Of a stretch of DNA of 64,000 bases, positions 50,501-55,904 are shown piece after piece. The number at the start of each line of letters is the position of its first letter. Positions within the stretch are counted from its first letter, which is position 1. A program made the position numbers and the translations under genes. The stretch spans positions 1-64,000 of the IMG/VR virus record IMGVR_UViG_3300026484_000007. One strand, written 5' to 3'. The notes beneath the pieces are model-generated. The model was not told where the DNA came from, did not search any database, and worked only from the letters and a program-made list of their open reading frames with translations. The DNA comes from a virus.

Positions 50501-51416
50501 ATATTATGAAATGCTTTTAGAAAAAGAATTATTTGAGAAAGCAACCGATTGTTTGAAAAAAGGACGCTTAGTTTCACATATTGATCATCATATTTTATAT
50601 GATATTATCGAAATGCTTATCGATAAAAATACGAATCAAAATGTTAGAGATAGATTTCAACGAAAGTCTTATAAAAGACTTCTTAAGATTTTAATCGATA
50701 AAGTTTTTAGACCATTGATTCTAAAATTCAAAAACATGTCTTTATCGAAAGAAGTTGAATTCAAAGAAGTTTCAAATGGTTTAAATCCATTATTGAAAAA
50801 GATTGTTAAAAATCCTCAGCATTTTAAATCTTATATTATAAGTACTAACGTTATTAATATTTTATATGAACTTTTATATATTACAGATACTCAAAAATTC
50901 ATTATTGGAGCAAGTGGACAAAACGCTGGATTAATCCAAGTACCACGAAAGTATACAATGATGAATAATAAAATAGAATACATTTTAGATAATATTTTAA
51001 AATTAAAACATAATCCTATTTGGCTTATAAGTAAAGATAAAATTTATCTTTCTTTACCAGATTATTTATCTTTAACGCACAATAGAATTATAGGTAGTGT
51101 TCCAAAAGATGAAATTCAAAATTATTGTCGAATGGATTTCGCAAAAATATGGAGCGCTAAAGAAATCGGTAATACTTTAAAAGGTACTCAGAATGTTGGT
51201 AAAGCGACAGCAGATTATCTTTCAACTCTTAAAAAATTAACTGATAAGAAAAATTTTAAAAGCAGCAAATGTAATGGTAAAAATAAAAATAAAGACAATA
51301 AATGTAAAAATATTGATTCTGAAATTAAAGCAATTGAACAAGAACTTAAAGTAAAAGAAGCGGCTTTAAAAATCGTAGGAATTGATATTAATAATATTAA
51401 GAAAAACGGAACATAA
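47562..51416 (+). CDS. Giant uncharacterised protein with Gly/Ser linker
   Basis: The start is ATG 47562 after AAAAAAGGAG; the longer in-frame form from 47529 lacks a ribosome binding site. The 1284-residue protein has a helical N-terminal region of about 820 residues. A nearly pure Gly/Ser linker follows (about residues 817-893, DNA 50012-50236, built of GGSGGSG-like units). Then comes a C-terminal region of about 390 residues with charged helices and a final KCNGKNKNKDNKCKN patch. It looks like two modules on a flexible tether. VSKKDAT (DNA 47884) is a palindrome copy. No homologue is recognised. The large size and operon position suggest a virion protein. Confidence 0.5.
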   Translation: MIKINFGSFPLINIDQRTRLCLDKYLIKTFSNQFQMHDKLTTLGTGKDFYFLTPEKILDELLSWDKKSNRLSDIQPKNSAGVFGSSNYNSSSRFNGYLPESTEIVEVVSKKDATKEIFLIPNYLSTQRLLAMRSLEEAIFEMEDSGDENEFNFYDLYKFLITYSNQPELVDLFPILLNVADEFEETTLAQIEHDIIFFIKQFKKYLALNGDTLSILEDIDDIIDPTQDPLLILKIFEEITIYLNDKFNLEMDEINLINLPDIVDKDDLENGANDMNIEESEKVLLEEKNNKNFNYSMLDNADAYTALIKRAFILMSKYYQEIARDGFYRNKFVLPIYSEKLVSMDINNPGSANTQFKYSFYLLTNSLTDSIKLDNIAYNESTVINMLYIFNQLFPTLSLNEFNDRHMEMVMKFYNFIEKNDMKPVEFFTTFYRLVYIINHYEPGNYNEINDIINSSNNNQDQFFDKELVVEMVQIINHLSPSVQDELKLMAKKITRTLKDLRIINPANKPELTYDRDMSIDYSRQVIALFEAFLRNKNTSFSGNLSTEFRRVQHLNDNIKFRDIIILFQELVRYNKLSYKDIIVQDNDFIDFSMEISNTRLNFNELTTKRYLDQNFRDFVKMSYENYIDTIMKNTILNSVAVRDCTDFDLVHYNAATGEVRLSDPAYSITESIKYKLPKMSLEEVIINNAILKDLIYDLFDAAQSKLRTPLSAADRIVYGRMANYLDKLYHERYTTGSILATLNKDRRDEIHELLNLPIIYDTLDFDDLFEKVYKIFKQTHYPTRGGMARRPITVEEYVDEFFRILQSFYTVDASRMGSGGSGGSGSGGSTASGSGGSGGSGGSGGSGRSGGGSGSGGSSSGSGGGSGSSGSGGGSGGSGGSGGSGGGSGSGVTLFDKDHGGIYPKLRTTYGNIYDILTNLFLSPEIFALIIKNNIDDSDKFESFISKDENSLEDNEKLLLYNLKNLNTSIMDLVVDSTEYYEMLLEKELFEKATDCLKKGRLVSHIDHHILYDIIEMLIDKNTNQNVRDRFQRKSYKRLLKILIDKVFRPLILKFKNMSLSKEVEFKEVSNGLNPLLKKIVKNPQHFKSYIISTNVINILYELLYITDTQKFIIGASGQNAGLIQVPRKYTMMNNKIEYILDNILKLKHNPIWLISKDKIYLSLPDYLSLTHNRIIGSVPKDEIQNYCRMDFAKIWSAKEIGNTLKGTQNVGKATADYLSTLKKLTDKKNFKSSKCNGKNKNKDNKCKNIDSEIKAIEQELKVKEAALKIVGIDINNIKKNGT

Positions 51417-51455
51417 ATCTTTTAAACCAAAAAACCAATTTAATTAAATTTAATC

Positions 51456-51482
51456 GAAAGTGATCTTTTTTAGATCACTTTT
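51456..51482 (+). terminator. ATCT...AGAT hairpin behind the giant gene
   Basis: AAAGTGATCT and AGATCACTTT pair around T residues and are followed by TTAAAA; the same arm sequence is used at 17490. Termination is plausible but the T-tract is short. Confidence 0.6.
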
Positions 51483-51532
51483 AAAAAACTAAGAAAAAAA
51501 TAAAATTACCTTTTAAAAATTAAGGAGACATA

Positions 51533-53281
51533 ATGTATAAATTTAGAATTAAAGATATTGATGAAAAAATAAAATATATCAAACCAAATTCATTTTATAA
51601 AAATGCTATGGAAAAGATTAAGAAGTCTAAAATTTTTGAAGAAATTCAAGAAAGTGCTGTATCTTACGAAATTGAAACGAAACAGATTCAAATCGATAAA
51701 AATTCAACTGCTGCAGAAAATAATAAAATGATTGTGGAAGAGACATATGGTAATCCTTTATCTTTTATGAAAACTGTTAGTTCTAAGATAGCTAAAGCTA
51801 AAAAACAAGAACGAAGAAAAATGGAACTTATCACTGAAAGTTTTAATTCAAACGTTTTCGAAGATAAAACTTTAAAAGATTTAAAATATTTTAATTATTT
51901 AATCGAGAGCACTTTAAACCCTCTTGAAAATGAAATTAAAAATATTAATGAATTAAAAGAAGTTCTTTATGATAAAATTAAAGAAGCTTTAGTAGAATCA
52001 GTTACTTTATATAAAGAAACTAACGTTAAACCAAGATTCTTAACACCAGCTTTCGCTAAAAAAGAATTAACCGAAAATGAATTAATTAATCTTTATGAAG
52101 TAAATTTTAAAAAATTTCTTACTGAAAATTATTTAACTCCTGTAAGAAAAAATGAATTCAAAGATGAGATCAAGAGTGATCTAAAAAAGATCACTAAGTA
52201 TTTAACGGAGAATGGTATTGATGCGAACTTAGATACTTTAACTCTTTATTTACCTTTTGAAAAAAGTATTAGAGAATTCTTCGAATCAATTTTAATCCCT
52301 GAACCATCTAAATATAAAATTAATTTATTTTTAGAAAATCAAGATCCAATTTATTTCGAATTATTCGAAAACAATGCTAAAATTCTTCAAGAAAATGTTG
52401 AAGAAAAAATTGCTCATATTGCTTCTATGATTGGACCATTTTTATTTAAAAATAAAGTTGATACAGATTTAGAATCTGGTTACAATCCATTAAAATTAGC
52501 TGGTTTATCAATTGCATGTGAAAGAATTGATGATGGACCTATGGTTTGTAAAGCTAAAAAAGCTGAAGGTATTGGAGCTGAAGAAGATTTAGAAGATGAA
52601 ATTCCAGATGTATCTGATAAAGATGCAAGCGTAGCTGATGTAGCTGATGATATCGATGATATCGATGATATTGATATTGAAAAAGAAAAAGAAGCTGTTG
52701 AAAAAGCTGCTGAAGAAGAAGCGGTTGATCTTGATAAAGATGAAGATTCTGTAGAAGATGCAATCGTTGATGAACTTGAAGCAGAGCTTGAAGCTGAAAT
52801 GGAAGATAAAGTTGCTGGGCCAGATGATAATATCGATATTGAAAAAGAAATGGAAAATGTTCCAGAAGATTCAATAGATTCTGAAGGATCAGATGAAGAT
52901 AAAGATGAAGATAAAGATCATGATGGAAAAAAAGATTCTGAAGAAGATCATGGAGAACTTCCAGAAGATTTCGAAGGTGATCATGAAGACGCTGAGAAAG
53001 AATCTAAAAAGAAAGATGAAAAAAAAACGCTAAGTGAATCAGATGAAAGTGGTATAGATCCTACACCATTAGATAATGATTCTAAAATTTCAAGATCAAT
53101 CAAGTTAGCTGAAGAGCCTGGTGATCTTAAAAATTTAAAAGAAGTATATAAAGAACATAAAAATTTTAACACTGAAATCAATAAAGAAGAATTCGTTGGC
53201 GATGAAAGCGCGAATATCAATAAATTGGAAGACGTGGTAAAAACTCACGAAGATCAAAATTTTAAAAATTTTGACAAATAA
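51533..53281 (+). CDS. Acidic protein, candidate head scaffold/core protein
   Basis: In this 582-residue protein the first 330 residues are charged helix with several Leu/Ile-x-Glu sites of prohead protease type (ELITESF, YLIEST, ALVESV). Residues about 350-500 are extremely acidic (runs such as DDIDDIDDIDIEKEKEAVEK and DEDKDEDKDHDGKKDSEEDH). The tail is mixed. An acidic, helical, cuttable protein is what the T4 prohead core (gp22) looks like, and no gp22 is evident between protease and capsid genes. That assignment is inference. TAAGGAG precedes the start. SDLKKITK is a palindrome copy (DNA 52176-52196). The terminator lies ten bases after the stop. Confidence 0.45.
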   Translation: MYKFRIKDIDEKIKYIKPNSFYKNAMEKIKKSKIFEEIQESAVSYEIETKQIQIDKNSTAAENNKMIVEETYGNPLSFMKTVSSKIAKAKKQERRKMELITESFNSNVFEDKTLKDLKYFNYLIESTLNPLENEIKNINELKEVLYDKIKEALVESVTLYKETNVKPRFLTPAFAKKELTENELINLYEVNFKKFLTENYLTPVRKNEFKDEIKSDLKKITKYLTENGIDANLDTLTLYLPFEKSIREFFESILIPEPSKYKINLFLENQDPIYFELFENNAKILQENVEEKIAHIASMIGPFLFKNKVDTDLESGYNPLKLAGLSIACERIDDGPMVCKAKKAEGIGAEEDLEDEIPDVSDKDASVADVADDIDDIDDIDIEKEKEAVEKAAEEEAVDLDKDEDSVEDAIVDELEAELEAEMEDKVAGPDDNIDIEKEMENVPEDSIDSEGSDEDKDEDKDHDGKKDSEEDHGELPEDFEGDHEDAEKESKKKDEKKTLSESDESGIDPTPLDNDSKISRSIKLAEEPGDLKNLKEVYKEHKNFNTEINKEEFVGDESANINKLEDVVKTHEDQNFKNFDK

Positions 53282-53290
53282 AAAGTTTTT

Positions 53291-53346
53291 TGGAGATGTG
53301 ATCTTTTAAAGATCACTCTCCAGCTTTTTTTGTCGTTAGATAAAAT
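53291..53346 (+). terminator. Terminator of the acidic gene with the tag
   Basis: TGGAGATGTGATCTTT pairs with AAAGATCAC-TCTCCA, then CTTTTTTT. The tag variant GTCGTTAGATAAAAT is at 53332-53346, followed by two more TAGATAAAAT repeats. Confidence 0.88.
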
Positions 53347-53369
53347 TAGATAAAATTAGATAAAAATAA

Positions 53370-53430
53370 ATTTTAGAACTCGTATATATCCTTAGTATCT
53401 AAAAAAGATGCTACATTGAAAATCAAAGTT
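53370..53430 (+). repeat. Half copy of the large intergenic element
   Basis: TTTTAGAACTCGTATATATCC, GTATCTAAAAAAGATGCTAC and AAAATCAAAGTTTTT match the right half of the copies at 42361 and 30771. Confidence 0.7.
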
Positions 53431-53458
53431 TTTTTAAAAAAATAAAATAAATAAAAAA

Positions 53459-53542
53459 GAAGACAGCTCTAGAATCCGAAGATTCTAGAGCTCGAGGACT
53501 AAAGTCCTCAGAGAGTTATCCGAAGATAACTCTCTTGTCTTC
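53459..53542 (-). ncRNA. Candidate four-way-junction RNA with two UUCG tetraloops
   Basis: GAAGACA (53459-53465) pairs with TGTCTTC (53536-53542). Inside are three back-to-back perfect hairpins: 11 bp at 53466-53491, 6 bp at 53494-53509 and 10 bp at 53511-53534. Only zero to two unpaired bases separate them. Read on the minus strand, the first and third loops are C(UUCG)G, the most stable RNA tetraloop, and the middle one is UUUA. On the same strand TATAAATA lies immediately upstream and six T directly downstream. The strand choice rests on these three points. Confidence 0.6.
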
Positions 53543-53544
53543 AC

Positions 53545-53552
53545 TATTTATA
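53545..53552 (-). promoter_or_regulatory. TATAAATA late-promoter-like box for the four-way-junction RNA
   Basis: On the minus strand the sequence reads TATAAATAGTGAAGACA, placing initiation at or just inside the outer stem. TATAAAAATAGTGAAG occurs before the minus-strand gene at 55711, so the context is shared. Confidence 0.55.
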
Positions 53553-53568
53553 TATCTTTTAAAAGAAT

Positions 53569-53660
53569 ACGAGTTCTAAAATTTTTAGTGTAATTTTAGA
53601 ACTGCTATATATCCTTAGTATCTAAAATAGATGCTACATAGAAAATCAAAGTTTTCAAAA
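53569..53660 (+). repeat. Partial copy of the large intergenic element
   Basis: GAGTTCTAAAATTTTTAGTG...TTTTAGAACTGCTATATATCC, GTATCTAAAATAGATGCTAC and AAAATCAAAGTTTTC. It lies between the RNA and the convergent terminator; no gene is present between 53282 and 53736. Confidence 0.7.
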
Positions 53661-53678
53661 GTTTTTTTCTATAATTTC

Positions 53679-53726
53679 ATTTTTTCTAACGACAAAAAAA
53701 GAAGTGATCTTTTAAAGATCACTTCT
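53679..53726 (-). terminator. Minus-strand terminator followed by the tag
   Basis: Read on the minus strand, AGAAGTGATCTTT pairs with AAAGATCACTTCT, then a T run, then GTCGTTAGAAAAAAT (53693 to 53679). The tag therefore follows the direction of transcription, as on the + strand. Confidence 0.88.
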
Positions 53727-53736
53727 AAAATTATTT

Positions 53737-54333
53737 CTAAAAGTTTCTTTCGAAACCTTTATATTTTTTCTGAATAATTATATCTTTTATTCCTAACGGA
53801 AAAGATTTAATATCAGATTTTGATAAATTAAATTGTTTTGCTAAAGCAACGATGTTTTTATTGTAATCATTAATACTTTCACATTCAGAAGTAATTAATG
53901 TTACAATTTTCTTCCCTTGTTTATAAGCAGTAACTTTACTTACAAAGCTATCTTTATCGTCACCTACTATTTTGAATTCTTCGTCAATTCTTATTATAGC
54001 ATGTTTATCCAATTCTTTTGGATCAGGTGCCTTATCTAATTTTTCTTTAACTTTCTTTATCTGACCATTAGAAGAAGAAGAAATTTTGAACCATCCTTTA
54101 TCCTTCCAACCGTTTATATATCTAATTCTATAAGTATTGAAATACCAATCTTTTTTCCCAGCATCTTTCATATACTCATTTAAAGAATCGTATTGATTCT
54201 TATTTAATTTAATCAGGAATCTGATTTCCTTTCCTGATTTAATCATTTGAGTTTCTTTTGATGTTAGAGATAAATTTTCAATTGCTTCTGTAATTGTCAT
54301 TAATAATTTTTCTGTTTTTTTATTTAAAAACAT
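53737..54333 (-). CDS. Uncharacterised 198-residue minus-strand protein
   Basis: The protein is basic and alpha/beta, with no membrane segment: KEIRFLIKLNKNQYDSL, YFNTYRIRYINGWKDKGWFKI and IKSFPLGIKDIIIQKKYKGF. The aromatic/basic pattern would suit nucleic-acid binding but is not diagnostic. The leader contains three tandem ACGAAGGA(A/G) units directly before the start (54338-54367), giving three ribosome-binding-site-like sequences. An internal start at MTITEAIENL is also possible. It forms a unit with the minus-strand gene upstream and ends in the convergent terminator. Confidence 0.5.
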   Translation of the reverse strand: MFLNKKTEKLLMTITEAIENLSLTSKETQMIKSGKEIRFLIKLNKNQYDSLNEYMKDAGKKDWYFNTYRIRYINGWKDKGWFKISSSSNGQIKKVKEKLDKAPDPKELDKHAIIRIDEEFKIVGDDKDSFVSKVTAYKQGKKIVTLITSECESINDYNKNIVALAKQFNLSKSDIKSFPLGIKDIIIQKKYKGFERNF

Positions 54334-54373
54334 ATTCTTCTCCTTCGTTTCCTTCGTTTCCTTCGTTTTTCTA

Positions 54374-55711
54374 TTATTTCTTACACGTCAATTTTTTTAC
54401 ATATAAAATTAAAGCATAATTTACGATAGATAATAATCTATACCAACTTTGAGCACCCAGTTTTTCATAAGCGCTTTGTCCAAAGATTTCTTTCGTAATT
54501 TGCTCTCTGTATTGCTTAATTTTAATATATGCTTCATTCTTTTTAGCATTACCAATATTTTTAATTAAAACATCAATATTGATTCCACAGAATTCTTCAA
54601 CGCTCGTTGGCTGAATTCCTTCTAATAAAAGATCTACAATAATTTTTAAATCTTCTTCATTATTAAGAATCCATTCATTAATACTTTCAATTACTTTATC
54701 GGAAATTCTAAATTTATTTTTTAAGACATTGCTAATCGCTGGATCATTGATTCCAGTTTTATCCATTAAAGCATTCTTATCAAAAGTATCCCCAATTTGA
54801 TCAATAATATTTTTGATAGTTTCTCTTTTTTCAACCATCTCTTGATTATCTTGATATGCTTTTGCGTAAGCATCTTCTGCAGTTTCTTTTAATCCTTTTT
54901 CATAAGCTTCGTAATAATGTTTTGCTAAAGTTGTAACTACGATAGTTCTTAATCCTGGCTGAATTACTGTTAATAATTTAATCATTCCAGTTTTAGGATC
55001 TGCTGCATCTTGTCTTACATATCTTGGAATAAATTGTCTTTTTTGAGGGACAAAATGATTAAATAAAAATGCATAAGGTGTTCCAAGTTTTACATAATCA
55101 GAATTACTCTTAATCATATAATTTTGAACATATCTTGCAATATCTGGATTACATCCTAATTTCCAAGATCTTTTTACTAAAGCATTCCAAAATCTTGCTG
55201 CAACTAAAAGAATTGGAATTGTAATCATTGTATCATTATCGATATACATTCCCATAGTAGCAACGATACATAATGTTAAATAATAAGGTTCTGAGTAATT
55301 TCTTTGACCTTGATAAAAACCAATTTTCGACATTTCTGTTTTTAATTCACTTTCCGTTAGACCAAAAATCTTAGTTAATCTTTTTCCAAGATCACTTGGG
55401 TATACGAAAGTATCACAAAATGTTTGATGTTCATGAGCGTGTTTTACTAAAATCTGAACAGCTCTATGAAGTTCTTTTAAGATTGCTTCTTTATATGCTT
55501 CATCTTCTTTAACTCTTTTAATTACAGCTTGTAATTTTTCAGGTAAATTAGAAATATTACAACCCTCAACATAAACTTGTTTTGGTGGTTTTGCTGCTAG
55601 ACCTTTTTTATTTAAATTCTTAATAAAATTAATTCTATCTTTATGAGATAGATCTTTGAAAGATGTAACTGTTTTTAAAATTGCTTTTTCTGTAACATTT
55701 GGATTAGCCAT
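54374..55711 (-). CDS. Uncharacterised 445-residue minus-strand protein
   Basis: The start at MANPNVTEKAIL (55711) has AAAAGGAGCACTT before it; a longer frame from 55765 lacks one. The protein is mostly helical with a cysteine at YVEGCNISNL, several helical hydrophobic stretches (YYLTLCIVATMGMYI, MITIPILLVAARFWNALV) and basic patches. No known motif is evident. Its codons are C- and T-rich compared with + strand neighbours, perhaps from high expression. Being alone on the minus strand in a structural region with its own late-type promoter suggests a separate module, perhaps acquired or moved. Virion or assembly role unknown. Confidence 0.5.
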   Translation of the reverse strand: MANPNVTEKAILKTVTSFKDLSHKDRINFIKNLNKKGLAAKPPKQVYVEGCNISNLPEKLQAVIKRVKEDEAYKEAILKELHRAVQILVKHAHEHQTFCDTFVYPSDLGKRLTKIFGLTESELKTEMSKIGFYQGQRNYSEPYYLTLCIVATMGMYIDNDTMITIPILLVAARFWNALVKRSWKLGCNPDIARYVQNYMIKSNSDYVKLGTPYAFLFNHFVPQKRQFIPRYVRQDAADPKTGMIKLLTVIQPGLRTIVVTTLAKHYYEAYEKGLKETAEDAYAKAYQDNQEMVEKRETIKNIIDQIGDTFDKNALMDKTGINDPAISNVLKNKFRISDKVIESINEWILNNEEDLKIIVDLLLEGIQPTSVEEFCGINIDVLIKNIGNAKKNEAYIKIKQYREQITKEIFGQSAYEKLGAQSWYRLLSIVNYALILYVKKLTCKK

Positions 55712-55812
55712 AAGTGCTCCTTTTCTTTTATTGTTTTTAGATGTCGTAAATATCTTTTGAATCAAAAAAAGATTCTAAAGATAATGAAGCAAGATCTCTC
55801 CTCTTACTTCAC

Positions 55813-55822
55813 TATTTTTATA
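55813..55822 (-). promoter_or_regulatory. TATAAAAATA promoter-like box of the minus-strand unit
   Basis: On the minus strand AGATATAAAAATAGTGAAGTAAG resembles the context at 53552 (TATAAATAGTGAAG). The GAAGTAAG/CTTGCTTC pair just downstream may form a 5' hairpin. Confidence 0.45.
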
Positions 55823-55904
55823 TCTATGCTAAAAAAAGGAATTCTAAAACAAAAAGGAATTCAAAAACAAAGCGAAAAATTAAGATTTCAAAGGATGATA
55901 TGAA

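Noticed and set aside
52554-52874. 106-residue minus-strand frame rich in Leu, Gln and His
   Set aside because: It is the reverse of the Glu/Asp-coding repeats in the acidic gene; composition explains it.
7177-53610. TATATATC boxes in the large intergenic elements as T4-type late promoters
   Set aside because: They differ from TATAAATA at key positions and are symmetrical with the opposite strand. I list the element as regulatory but do not call a promoter in it.
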